A stretch of DNA of 64,000 nucleotides. It comes from Bacteroidota bacterium (GTDB lineage: Bacteria; Bacteroidota; Bacteroidia; Chitinophagales; Saprospiraceae). The DNA is taken from contig JAFMBH010000008.1 of the NCBI GenBank assembly GCA_017858735.1, positions 1 through 64,000 on the forward strand. The letters are read 5' to 3'. Below the pieces are notes generated by a model. The model ran no database searches. It was not told the DNA's origin and was given only the letters and a program-made list of their open reading frames with translations. Shown here in pieces: positions 45,090-53,597 of this stretch; position 1 is the stretch's first letter, and every line of letters begins with the position of its first letter. Both the position numbers and the translations under genes were made by a program.

Positions 45090-47471
45090 TCAATCCTCTC
45101 TTCCTATCCACACAATCTTACCCACAGAGGTGTCTGGGTTACTAAACCCTATTAAAGAAGGATTGGATGTACTAAAAACAAGATAAACACCTGACCTTAC
45201 GTTATTACCCTGAAAATCTTTCCCGTACCATAAAGCTTGGCCTCCAACTGCCTTTGTTTCAAATACTAATTTCCCATTTATATCCGAAATTTTGATCACC
45301 GCGTCTCTTGCCAGACCTCTTATAGCTACGGGACCAGAAAAAGAGGGGGGAACAGGATTAGGATAAATTTCCATTTTTTTACCTAAGTGAAAAATTTTAG
45401 CCTCCACCGCCTCACTTTGTAAAACGACCAACCCATTCTCTGTTCCAATATAAGCCTTACCTGACTTGGCATCTATAGAAATTGCCTGAACGGAATTACC
45501 CGGCAAGGGTGAGTTTAAGGTATTAAAACGACCTACCGTTTTACGTCCATCGGCAGAAAGGATAAATAATCCATTTTTTGTTCCAATCCATTTTCTGTTA
45601 CCTCCGTCAACAGCTATAGATAAAATTTCTTCTGTGGATAGCAGATAATCGAGGAAACCGTCTTGTTCAACAATTCTCAACTCGCCTTTACAATTATTAT
45701 CAAAAATACTACCACCACATTCAAAAATAACAATGCCCTTTGCCGTACCCAACCAAACATATCCCTCTCTGTCAACGGCTAAACAATTTACCTGATTGGT
45801 AGGAAGTCTGCTTGTGCTGGTATTAATTAATCTGCAACGATCGTCGGAAGGATTTTTCAGGTCTCCAGCATCAAAAACCAATACGCCATTGGAGGAAGAA
45901 GAAGAAACAAACCATTTGAATCCATTACCATCTATTCCTACCTGGTGAAGTTGGGTTTCTGCACAATTAGGTTTAAAGGATTGCCACTCTCCTTTATCAG
46001 TTAATACAGATATAGGCTTCTCTGCCAGATGGTTAGCAATCCACAAATTTTTATCTTTATCGAAAGCTAATCCACTGACCCTGGTTCTAATAGCGTCTCC
46101 AACTGTATTATTCAGCGAAGAATTTTTTTCATCGAACCTGACTATTTTTTCTCCATCCAATTGAAGCAATCCTTCCAGGAAAGAACCAGCATATACTTTG
46201 CCATTGGTAGGATGTACCGCCATGGTAATGATATCATACAAGTCGTCATCTGGTGAATTCGTATTTTCACCTAACATAGCGGGCGTGTTAAACCTATTGT
46301 AAATGCGCCAGGTACCATCTTTTAATGAAGCGAATCCATGGTCCAGAAACCGATATCCAAAATTTTGAGTCACCCCCCCTGACGCGAGCCATAATACCCC
46401 TTCTGGTGAAATGGTTAACCATCTGGACGAGGCTGAAAAGGGCGAATTAAGTGAAAATCTCTTACATTGGCTATCCGTTATTTTATCCATATACCTGAAA
46501 TCCTGGTATTCATCGCCGAACCAAATTCTTCCATTTTCTTCCTGGATTACATTTTGTAACCTGCCTATGCAGTTACCTGGAATTTTGGTAGGAGGCATAT
46601 CTTCCTTGACGATAATAATTTCGTCTTGATTACACGAGTTATCTGAACATCTGTAACCCGCTAACAATTGTACTCCATTTCCATTTAAAAATAATAAATG
46701 CTGATGTGAGTAAGTGAACACCTCCTTAGCGCTTTTAATATTTTCATCGTATTTAAATAAGACGTTACCAACATTAAAATATAAACTACCTTTAAAAATG
46801 CCGAGGGCAGAACAAAATCCAGAAGGAAAGCCGTCTTGCATTTTCAACCATTTCCAATTATTAAAATTCTCCGGATTAGCGTGAGTTGCCTCAATGCGGT
46901 ATAAGCCTTTCTCCGTAGCTGCATAGATAAATCCTTTATGAAGAATAACATTTTTAACAGGTAAACCAGTAAATACAGAAAAAGAGAATTCCCTTTTAGC
47001 CAAATTTAAGGCTGAAACACCGTATTGAGTGGCAATCAATAACAAATCTCCTGCAGCTAAATAAAGTTGGTTTATCGATTTATCTCCAGTGAAATTTTTA
47101 AAATTTCTGATTTGAGGAAGACTGACCACCTTACCCTTTTGATCCATTATATCAAAAACTCCGTCTTGATAAGCAACGATCAGTTCCTTTCTAAATGAAT
47201 TAAATTGTATAAATTTTAACTTTACGTCGCTCAATCCACTCGATTTGTCAAATTGTTCTATGGAAAAATCAGATTTATCAATAGAAACTATAGATTGAGA
47301 AGCGATATAGAAAATTTTATTTTCACTTTGAGTTACTTGTTGCCCTTGCCGCAGTGGAAATAAACTTTGCCACTCCAGTATTCTTAATCTTGAGGTATCC
47401 TGGCCCTGCAATAAAAACCCATTTAACAAAAATAAAAGGCTGAAGAGTAAAAACCTGAGGGTACTATTCAT
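45090..47471 (-). CDS. porZ: PorZ-like T9SS-associated propeller protein
   Basis: 793 residues from ATG 47471 with a signal peptide (FLLFSLLFLLNGFLLQGQ). Two seven-bladed-propeller-like regions of two-component-regulator type follow: for example GLSDVKLKFIQF and YQDGVFDIMD in the first, GYVWLGTAKGIVIF and RKWIGTKNGLFIL in the second. The C-terminus is a T9SS-type sorting domain (MEIYPNPVPPS, NNVRSGVYLVF). This layout, with an N-terminal W-x-S-L-F-P strand and a DI-MD blade, matches PorZ, which takes part in T9SS cargo modification at the surface. Periplasmic regulator-type propeller proteins are an alternative. It starts 4 bp after the nadD stop. Confidence 0.75.
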   Translation of the reverse strand: MNSTLRFLLFSLLFLLNGFLLQGQDTSRLRILEWQSLFPLRQGQQVTQSENKIFYIASQSIVSIDKSDFSIEQFDKSSGLSDVKLKFIQFNSFRKELIVAYQDGVFDIMDQKGKVVSLPQIRNFKNFTGDKSINQLYLAAGDLLLIATQYGVSALNLAKREFSFSVFTGLPVKNVILHKGFIYAATEKGLYRIEATHANPENFNNWKWLKMQDGFPSGFCSALGIFKGSLYFNVGNVLFKYDENIKSAKEVFTYSHQHLLFLNGNGVQLLAGYRCSDNSCNQDEIIIVKEDMPPTKIPGNCIGRLQNVIQEENGRIWFGDEYQDFRYMDKITDSQCKRFSLNSPFSASSRWLTISPEGVLWLASGGVTQNFGYRFLDHGFASLKDGTWRIYNRFNTPAMLGENTNSPDDDLYDIITMAVHPTNGKVYAGSFLEGLLQLDGEKIVRFDEKNSSLNNTVGDAIRTRVSGLAFDKDKNLWIANHLAEKPISVLTDKGEWQSFKPNCAETQLHQVGIDGNGFKWFVSSSSSNGVLVFDAGDLKNPSDDRCRLINTSTSRLPTNQVNCLAVDREGYVWLGTAKGIVIFECGGSIFDNNCKGELRIVEQDGFLDYLLSTEEILSIAVDGGNRKWIGTKNGLFILSADGRKTVGRFNTLNSPLPGNSVQAISIDAKSGKAYIGTENGLVVLQSEAVEAKIFHLGKKMEIYPNPVPPSFSGPVAIRGLARDAVIKISDINGKLVFETKAVGGQALWYGKDFQGNNVRSGVYLVFSTSNPSLIGFSNPDTSVGKIVWIGRED

Positions 47472-47475
47472 TGGG

Positions 47476-48057
47476 CTAATCGTTTTTAAAATTTGTTGAG
47501 GCAGGTATGGCATTAAAAACTGCATCGGGAACAAGATAGCGAATAGAAAAACCAGCTTTAATGCATTGTCTTATATAGCTGGCAGAAATATTCATTTGAG
47601 GCACATTTTTAAAAATTTTAACCTTAGCATTTTCCTCCATTGGCGCCGTTTCATACTCAGGTCTTGTATATACATAAATGGGAAAATCTCTCAATATGAT
47701 ATCTGCATTTTTCCATTTAGGTAAACTAAGCAATGAATCTCCGCCCATAATAAGATGGAAATTTTTATCGGGAAACTTTTCCTTTAACACAGCTAAGGTA
47801 ACTATGGTGAATGATGGTTGTGGTAGGGTAAACTCAATGGACGAGGCCTTTAAATTGGGGTTATCGGCAATTGCATCTTGAACCCAGGCCAGTCGATCGT
47901 AATCATTGGCTAATGATTTTTTGTTTTTCAAAGGATTGTGGGGGGATACCACAAACCACACCTCGTCGAGATCAGTTTGGGTAGCCATGAATTCAGCTAT
48001 AACCAGATGGCCGTTATGAATAGGATTGAAAGAACCAAAGAAAAGGCCAACTTTCAT
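47476..48057 (-). CDS. nadD: Nicotinate-nucleotide adenylyltransferase
   Basis: NaMN adenylyltransferase of NAD synthesis, 193 residues. The nucleotidyltransferase HxGH motif is HNGH in GLFFGSFNPIHNGHLV, and the second signature is ISASYIR near the C-terminus (ISxTxxR type). The central MGGDSLLSLPKW segment is the usual substrate region. It lies in a reverse operon, dnaN - lipoprotein - nadD - porZ-like, each separated by fewer than 10 bp. The ATG at 48057 is well placed. Confidence 0.94.
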   Translation of the reverse strand: MKVGLFFGSFNPIHNGHLVIAEFMATQTDLDEVWFVVSPHNPLKNKKSLANDYDRLAWVQDAIADNPNLKASSIEFTLPQPSFTIVTLAVLKEKFPDKNFHLIMGGDSLLSLPKWKNADIILRDFPIYVYTRPEYETAPMEENAKVKIFKNVPQMNISASYIRQCIKAGFSIRYLVPDAVFNAIPASTNFKND

Positions 48058-48066
48058 AGATCTATA

Positions 48067-48564
48067 TCATTGCTGGAATTTATTTTCCATCGTTAAAAAA
48101 ATACTATCAATAATTTTCTGGAGTTCTTCGTCCTGATAAATTTGTGCTTCTTCGGGAGGAGCGTCCATTAACCATTTACCTGCTGATTTTTTTAAATAAA
48201 ACGTATTATCATACACTTCGAACTGATCTTTTATTTTACATACACAAATGGTATGCTCTCCTTTTGGCAAGCAATTAATAGCCAGGAAGGAGGTCTTTAG
48301 CAAAGAGGAATCCAGTGTTTCCTGGGTTTTAAACACAAACTTCTTTAAATCATTTAACCTTAATTTTTCCTCTTCTGTTGCATATTCCTCAGCCTTTTCA
48401 AAATTATTTATATCTAACCATTGCTGGTATTGCTGTATAAAATTTTCAGGCGAACCCATAACTGCTTTCTCCTGATTCTCTTCAACACGTTCATTTTTTT
48501 TACAACTAAAAATAGCACAGAAAAGGAAGAAACCGAAGAAATATATGTTGAAAGTTAACTTCAT
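48067..48564 (-). CDS. Small lipoprotein, NTF2/DUF4878-like in outline
   Basis: 165 residues with a lipoprotein signal (FFGFFLFCAIFSC, then KKNER). The body begins with a helix (ENFIQQYQQWLDINNFEKAEEYATEEEK) followed by strands ending in CVCKIKDQFEVYDNTFYLKK and AGKWLMD. This helix-then-sheet order resembles the DUF4878/NTF2-like lipoproteins common in Bacteroidota, but I cannot name the family firmly. The start codon overlaps the dnaN stop by one base, so translation is coupled to the beta clamp, which gives no clue to function. Confidence 0.7.
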   Translation of the reverse strand: MKLTFNIYFFGFFLFCAIFSCKKNERVEENQEKAVMGSPENFIQQYQQWLDINNFEKAEEYATEEEKLRLNDLKKFVFKTQETLDSSLLKTSFLAINCLPKGEHTICVCKIKDQFEVYDNTFYLKKSAGKWLMDAPPEEAQIYQDEELQKIIDSIFLTMENKFQQ

Positions 48565-49679
48565 TAGTTACTTAGCATCACAGGCATTACCAACATTAAA
48601 ATATCTGTACCCTCTTTTTGCTCTGAGGGGAACATAAGTCCCGCTCTTGAGGGAGTAGATAATTCCAGCAACACCTCTTCAGAATCTAAAACACCTAACA
48701 TTTCCGCCATAAATTTTGCATTAAAAGCAATAACCAGGGGAGATCCGTCATAATTACAAGGAAGTTGCTCAATGGCCTCATTAGAAAAATCCAAATCTTG
48801 TGCTGAAACCGTCATACTACCTTTGGTAATATTCAGCACCACTTGATTTGTTGTTTTATTGGCGTAAATAGCAATTCTTTTAAGAGAATTTTGAAAATCG
48901 TGTCTTGAAATCTGCACACTGAGGGGATTATCGACAGGGATAACTGCGTTATAATCAGGATATTTGTTATCGATCAGACGACAAACCAGTTTTATTTTAT
49001 TGAAGGTAAAAAATGCGTAGCTATTATTAAAGGAAAGAGTAATTTCCGCATCGGCAGGAACCACTGTTTTCAAAAGATTGAGCGCCTTTTTAGGCATTAT
49101 AAAAGAAGAAGTAACAGCACTTGTTATATCGGTACAAACATAACGAACCAATTTATGGGCATCTGTTGCCACCATAGAAATTTTGTTCGTATCAATTTGA
49201 AAATAGACGCCCATCATTGCTGGTCGTAAATCATCAGTGCTCGTTGCAAAAATAGTTTTAGAAATACCTTGAAGCAGGGCCAGACCGGAAAGGCTCACCG
49301 CTTCTACTTCATCAGGCGTTGGAATGGCAGGAAAATCAGCTCCATTTTCACCAGCGAGTTTATACTTTCCATACGCTGAAGTTATTTCAATACCGAAATT
49401 TTTATCATCGATTTGAAAGGTAATAGGCTGAGCGGGCAAAGCCTTGAGGGTATCCATCAAAATTTTTCCAGGAATGGCCACTTTCCCATTAAAATCAGCC
49501 ATAACATCCATTTCCGTTGAAATAGCTGTTTCATTATCCGTGGCTGATATTGTCAGGACACTATCCTGGATGGAAAATAAAAAACCTTCCATGATAGCGG
49601 AGGAAGGATTCGAGGAAATGGTGCCAACAGCAATTTGTAACTGCTTAAGCAACTCGGAGGAAGATATGCTAAATTTCAT
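48564..49679 (-). CDS. dnaN: DNA polymerase III beta subunit (sliding clamp)
   Basis: Ring-forming processivity factor, 371 residues, three tandem clamp domains of about 120 residues each. It begins MKFSISSSELLKQLQIAVGTIS, has PTPDEVEAVSLSGLALLQGISKTIFATSTDDLRPAMMGV-type family blocks in domain 2, and ends with VMPVMLSN, equivalent to the MPMRL C-terminus. There is no dnaA or recF beside it; dnaN is usually away from oriC in Bacteroidota, so this does not mark an origin. It is the first gene of a reverse operon. Confidence 0.96.
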   Translation of the reverse strand: MKFSISSSELLKQLQIAVGTISSNPSSAIMEGFLFSIQDSVLTISATDNETAISTEMDVMADFNGKVAIPGKILMDTLKALPAQPITFQIDDKNFGIEITSAYGKYKLAGENGADFPAIPTPDEVEAVSLSGLALLQGISKTIFATSTDDLRPAMMGVYFQIDTNKISMVATDAHKLVRYVCTDITSAVTSSFIMPKKALNLLKTVVPADAEITLSFNNSYAFFTFNKIKLVCRLIDNKYPDYNAVIPVDNPLSVQISRHDFQNSLKRIAIYANKTTNQVVLNITKGSMTVSAQDLDFSNEAIEQLPCNYDGSPLVIAFNAKFMAEMLGVLDSEEVLLELSTPSRAGLMFPSEQKEGTDILMLVMPVMLSN

Positions 49680-49765
49680 TTTATTTTCTTTGGTGTAAAA
49701 ATAGCCAAATTTTATGGTAATTATAACTTTTTTCTGCGTCCTGTAATAATCTATCTAAACCCTGT

Positions 49766-49773
49766 TAACTTTG
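49766..49773 (+). promoter_or_regulatory. Candidate -7 element for the M16-like gene
   Basis: TAACTTTG matches TAnnTTTG, 20 bases before the ATG at 49793, in the divergent dnaN spacer. Confidence 0.45.
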
Positions 49774-49792
49774 ACACCATAAAAATTAGGGA

Positions 49793-51070
49793 ATGAGTTT
49801 AAATAGAAGGAGATCGCCTCGTGTAAGTACCATTTCAGGGGTAAAACTTCCCGATAGTGAAAAAATATTTCTGGATAATGGCCTTCCCGTTACCATTCTT
49901 CATGGCTCAGAAACGGAGGCATTGCGCTTAGATATTTGCTTTAATGTAGGCAGGCAACACGAACACAAACGAATGGTAGCACGAGCCACCGCCTCGATGT
50001 TAAAAGAAGGTAGCTCCCAATATTCCGGAAAAGCCTTTGCTGAAAAAATGGACACCCTGGGAAGTTCCTGGGAGTCCCCCGTGCAATTGGATTATTCCCA
50101 TTTTTCCTGGCTTGGCTTAAGCCGGTTTGGTATGGAAGCCCTCCCTGTGATTGCTGATATTCTTGAAAATCCGACGTTCCCCACATCGGAAATTCACGCA
50201 TTTGTCCAAAGAAATGTTGCCCGGCTAAAAGTTGAATTAACTAAACCTGACGTAGTTGGTTACAGAACCTTCACCGCAATTTTACTGGGTGAAAATCATC
50301 CCTTTGGCTGGAATTCCAATCAGGAGATTTTTGAAGATCTTACTAAGGAAGATCTTCAAAAGCATCATTCTGACTGGTATAGCACGGAAACTTGTCAGTG
50401 TTTTCTTTCCGGCAATGTACCTCTGCCATTTTTAGAAATGTTAAATAAAACTGTGGGTCAGCTCTTTAAAGGCAAAAAAAGCCCGCCTTCTCCAGTCATA
50501 CCCAAAGTAAATCCTACCTTTGGCACAACCGAGATAAAGTTACCAGGTACCCTGCAGTCGTCCCTTCATATCGGATACCTGACGGGGGTAAGACAACACG
50601 ATGATTATCCAACCCTGCTTGTTTTGAATACCATTCTTGGCGGATTTTTTGGCTCCCGCTTAATGACAAATATTCGGGAGAAACTTGGCTATACTTATCA
50701 TATTCAATCTAACCTCGATACTTATCCCGATATGGGATCACTATGGATTAATGCAGAATTATCTCCCGATTACTTAAATCCTACCAGAAAGGAAATATTT
50801 AAAGAAATCAATCTTCTCAAAAACAAGCCTGTATCAACCTCGTTTTTGAAAATGGTTAAGAGCTATTTAATTGGTTCTGAACTAAATGCACTGGATGGAA
50901 CATTACAGGCGATGGAGGTTATAAGAGAAAGAGCGATGGAAGGATTAGAAAAAATAGATTACGCCACTGAGATAGAAAAAATAAATTCCGTTTCCCCTTT
51001 TCAAATACAAGAAATGGCAAATAAATATTTTTCTCAAGATAATTTCACAGAAGTGCGGGTTACACCTTAA
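49793..51070 (+). CDS. M16-family peptidase-like protein without zinc motif
   Basis: 425 residues, two M16 half-domains and no signal peptide. The region that should carry HxxEH reads VARATASMLKEG (about 62-73), so neither zinc histidine nor the catalytic glutamate is present. The C-terminal half keeps the family signature (NTILGGFFGSRLMTNIREKLGYTYHI) that contacts substrate and partner. It therefore resembles the non-catalytic subunit of heterodimeric M16B proteases, but no catalytic partner is adjacent; the expected partner gene, if any, is elsewhere. It might also be a stand-alone chaperone-like relic. It is followed after 89 bp by mreB. Confidence 0.85.
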   Translation: MSLNRRRSPRVSTISGVKLPDSEKIFLDNGLPVTILHGSETEALRLDICFNVGRQHEHKRMVARATASMLKEGSSQYSGKAFAEKMDTLGSSWESPVQLDYSHFSWLGLSRFGMEALPVIADILENPTFPTSEIHAFVQRNVARLKVELTKPDVVGYRTFTAILLGENHPFGWNSNQEIFEDLTKEDLQKHHSDWYSTETCQCFLSGNVPLPFLEMLNKTVGQLFKGKKSPPSPVIPKVNPTFGTTEIKLPGTLQSSLHIGYLTGVRQHDDYPTLLVLNTILGGFFGSRLMTNIREKLGYTYHIQSNLDTYPDMGSLWINAELSPDYLNPTRKEIFKEINLLKNKPVSTSFLKMVKSYLIGSELNALDGTLQAMEVIRERAMEGLEKIDYATEIEKINSVSPFQIQEMANKYFSQDNFTEVRVTP

Positions 51071-51097
51071 ATTATCTTAATTTGATGGAATTATTAT

Positions 51098-51105
51098 TAA
51101 TTTTG
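51098..51105 (+). promoter_or_regulatory. Candidate -7 element for the mre operon
   Basis: TAATTTTG matches TAnnTTTG and lies 55 bases before the mreB ATG. Confidence 0.45.
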
Positions 51106-51159
51106 CAATTGATTGTACTTTTTTTTAAGAAAATAGGTTATTGCTATTAAATTTACCAG

Positions 51160-52191
51160 ATGAACTTCTTCAGTTTTTTTCGTCAAGAGTTGGCTATAGA
51201 TTTAGGAACTGCCAACACGCTTATTATTCAAAACGGCGAAGTCGTTGTTGATCAACCTTCTATTGTTGCCATTAACCGAAAAACTGGATTAACCATTGCT
51301 GTTGGCACTAAGGCAATGAACATGCATGAAAAGACGCATGACGATATAAAAACCATTCGTCCCCTGAAGGATGGTGTAATCGCTGATTTTCAAGCTGCTG
51401 AAATCATGATTGAGGGTATGATCAATATGATTGGCCAAAGAAAACGCTTTTTTTCTCATTTGAAAATGGTTATTTGTATCCCTTCGGGAATTACGGAAGT
51501 TGAAAAAAGGGCTGTTTTTGATTCTGCTGATCACGTTGATTCCAAAGAAACTTATCTCATCCATGAACCTATGGCCGCCGCTTTGGGAATAGGTCTCGAT
51601 GTGGAAGAGCCCTCAGGTAACATGATTATTGATATTGGTGGTGGTACTACTGAGATTGCTGTTATTGCCTTGTCAGGAATTGTTTGTGACCAGTCTATCC
51701 GTATTGCCGGAGATGAGCTAACGGGCGATATTATTCAGTATATGAAAAGGCAACATAATATTCTGATTGGTGAACGTACGGCCGAACAAGTTAAAATTCA
51801 TGTTGGCTCTGCCCTCCATGAACTTGAAAATCCGCCTGAAGATTATGCGGTAAATGGAAGGGATTTAATGACAGGGATTCCCCGCCAAATAAAAGTTTCC
51901 TATCGCGAGATAGCCTCCGCATTGGATAAATCCATTTCAAAAATTGAAGATGCTGTGCTTATAGCTTTGGAGGCTACACCTCCGGAACTAGCCTCTGATA
52001 TTTATAAAAAAGGTCTGTATCTAACAGGGGGCGGTGCGCTCCTTCGTGGTTTGGATAAAAGGTTGGCAATGAAAACTAAACTTAATGTACAAGTGGCCGA
52101 TGATCCTTTGCGTGCCGTTGTTCGTGGTACTGGTATTGCCTTGAAAGAAACGGATCGATATACTTTTTTAATTGATCGGAAAAGTGTTTAA
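51160..52191 (+). CDS. mreB: Rod shape-determining protein MreB
   Basis: Bacterial actin that organises the elongation machinery under the inner membrane. 343 residues, the usual length. Actin-fold motifs: LAIDLGTANTLI (phosphate 1, near 11-22), VICIPSGITEVEKRAV, HEPMAAALGIGL and IIDIGGGTTEIAVI (phosphate 2), and LTGGGALLRGLDKRL (adenosine loop). The N-terminal MNFFSFFRQ provides hydrophobic residues typical of the membrane-binding loop region. It is the first gene of an operon with mreC, mreD, mrdA, capA and folA. Confidence 0.97.
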   Translation: MNFFSFFRQELAIDLGTANTLIIQNGEVVVDQPSIVAINRKTGLTIAVGTKAMNMHEKTHDDIKTIRPLKDGVIADFQAAEIMIEGMINMIGQRKRFFSHLKMVICIPSGITEVEKRAVFDSADHVDSKETYLIHEPMAAALGIGLDVEEPSGNMIIDIGGGTTEIAVIALSGIVCDQSIRIAGDELTGDIIQYMKRQHNILIGERTAEQVKIHVGSALHELENPPEDYAVNGRDLMTGIPRQIKVSYREIASALDKSISKIEDAVLIALEATPPELASDIYKKGLYLTGGGALLRGLDKRLAMKTKLNVQVADDPLRAVVRGTGIALKETDRYTFLIDRKSV

Positions 52192-52226
52192 ATAAACCGG
52201 AATACGGTTAGTATTCAATATTGCTT

Positions 52227-53063
52227 ATGCTTCAAGGGTCAAAGGTTTTTTCCGAATTAGGAAATCTTATCCTTTTTTTGTTGTTAGAAGGGATTAGCTT
52301 CTACCTTATTATTACTTACAATGATGCTCAGGCAAAGATTTACCATAACACCATAAATGTTATTTCCGGGAATGTTTCTAATCAAGCCAGTAATATTCGT
52401 GGTTATTTTTCTTTAAAAGAACAAAACAATATTCTGCTAAAAGAAAATGCTAAACTAAAAGCTAAGTTATTTAATCTGGCAGAAAAACAAGGGGCAAAAC
52501 CCGAAGACTTAGATCTTAAGGTTACACAAAACCAGATATTCAACCTGGTGTCCGCCAGGGTTGTCAATAATTCCATTTCCCTTCGGAATAATTTCCTCTC
52601 TCTAAACAAAGGCAGAAAAGCAGGAATAACCGAAAATCAAGGAGTTATTGGTGAAAACGGTATTATTGGCATCACAAAAGCTGTCAATGACAACTATACT
52701 ACCGTTATGTCTATTTTTAATAGTCAAACGAAAATCAGTGCACGCATTAAAGATAAAGGCTATTTTGGGTCTTTAGTTTGGAATAATAATGGAGATGTTC
52801 GCTATATGACACTCAATGATATTCCAAAACACGTACCTATCAAACTAGGTGATAAAGTCGAAACCAGCGGTTATTCTAACTTATTTCCCAGTGGCATCAA
52901 TTTAGGGAAAATTGTGGGAAAAAGAATTCCTCCCGGTTCCAGCACTTATGAATTAAAAGTGAAACTCTATCAGGACATGACAAAAATTAAATTTGCTTAT
53001 GTCGTTATTAATTACGAAACGCCGGCATTAGACTCCCTTTACCTTCAGACGAAATCGCTATGA
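52227..53063 (+). CDS. mreC: Rod shape-determining protein MreC
   Basis: 279 residues from ATG 52227 (a TTG at 52221 is also in frame). One N-terminal membrane anchor (LILFLLLEGISFYLII) is followed by a coiled-coil segment (about 70-95, LKEQNNILLKENAKLKAKL), then the beta-rich periplasmic domain with NKGRKAGITENQGVIGENGIIG and VETSGYSNLFPSGINLG motifs. It links MreB to PBP2 and MreD. Its TGA overlaps the mreD start as ATGA. Confidence 0.93.
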   Translation: MLQGSKVFSELGNLILFLLLEGISFYLIITYNDAQAKIYHNTINVISGNVSNQASNIRGYFSLKEQNNILLKENAKLKAKLFNLAEKQGAKPEDLDLKVTQNQIFNLVSARVVNNSISLRNNFLSLNKGRKAGITENQGVIGENGIIGITKAVNDNYTTVMSIFNSQTKISARIKDKGYFGSLVWNNNGDVRYMTLNDIPKHVPIKLGDKVETSGYSNLFPSGINLGKIVGKRIPPGSSTYELKVKLYQDMTKIKFAYVVINYETPALDSLYLQTKSL

Positions 53064-53581
53064 ATCTTGCGCTGCTAAATAATGGAACTCGTTTTATAAT
53101 ACTTTTGTTATTGCAAATCATTGTGTTCAGTCAGGCAAGGATAGGCCCTTTAGGTCCTTATTACATTGATATAATATTATTCCCATTGGCTTATTTATTA
53201 CTTCCTTTTCGTACTCCCAGAGAATTACAATTCCTGCTTGCTTTTGGCATTGGATTGATCGTTGATATAAGCATGCAATCTCCCGGGCTTCATGCAGGCG
53301 CATCTGTTTTCACCATCGCTGTAAGACCCATTATACTAAGGTTACTTGAACCACGCGGCGGTTACGATAAGTTACATAGTCCAACCTTACAACGATTTAA
53401 ATGGCCTTGGTTTGCCTCATTTATAAGTATCCTTTCTTTGGTACACATTCTTTTTTATTTTTCTATGGAAGTCTTTACTCCATTATTTTTAGGGGCAATA
53501 TTGATAAAAACCTTGCTCAGCTGGTTCGTTTCCACCCTTTTCATTTTCTTAATCGTGATTATTTTAAACCCCCTAGATTAA
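53060..53581 (+). CDS. mreD: Rod shape-determining protein MreD
   Basis: 173-residue inner-membrane protein with about five or six helices and a conserved acidic helix (FGIGLIVDISM) as in MreD. It overlaps mreC by 4 bp and precedes mrdA by 16 bp. Sequence identity in this family is low, so the name relies on position, size and helix pattern. Confidence 0.88.
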   Translation: MNLALLNNGTRFIILLLLQIIVFSQARIGPLGPYYIDIILFPLAYLLLPFRTPRELQFLLAFGIGLIVDISMQSPGLHAGASVFTIAVRPIILRLLEPRGGYDKLHSPTLQRFKWPWFASFISILSLVHILFYFSMEVFTPLFLGAILIKTLLSWFVSTLFIFLIVIILNPLD

Positions 53582-53597
53582 TAAAATTTATCAGGTT

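Noticed and set aside
48564-49679. dnaN as a sign of the replication origin
   Set aside because: No dnaA, recF or DnaA-box cluster is next to it, and dnaN is often far from oriC in Bacteroidota.
51098-51105. TAnnTTTG elements as firm promoters
   Set aside because: They are kept only as candidates. In AT-rich sequence the six fixed bases can occur by chance in spacers of 100-200 bp, and only the pdxA site (13037-13067) has a well-spaced -33 TTTG.
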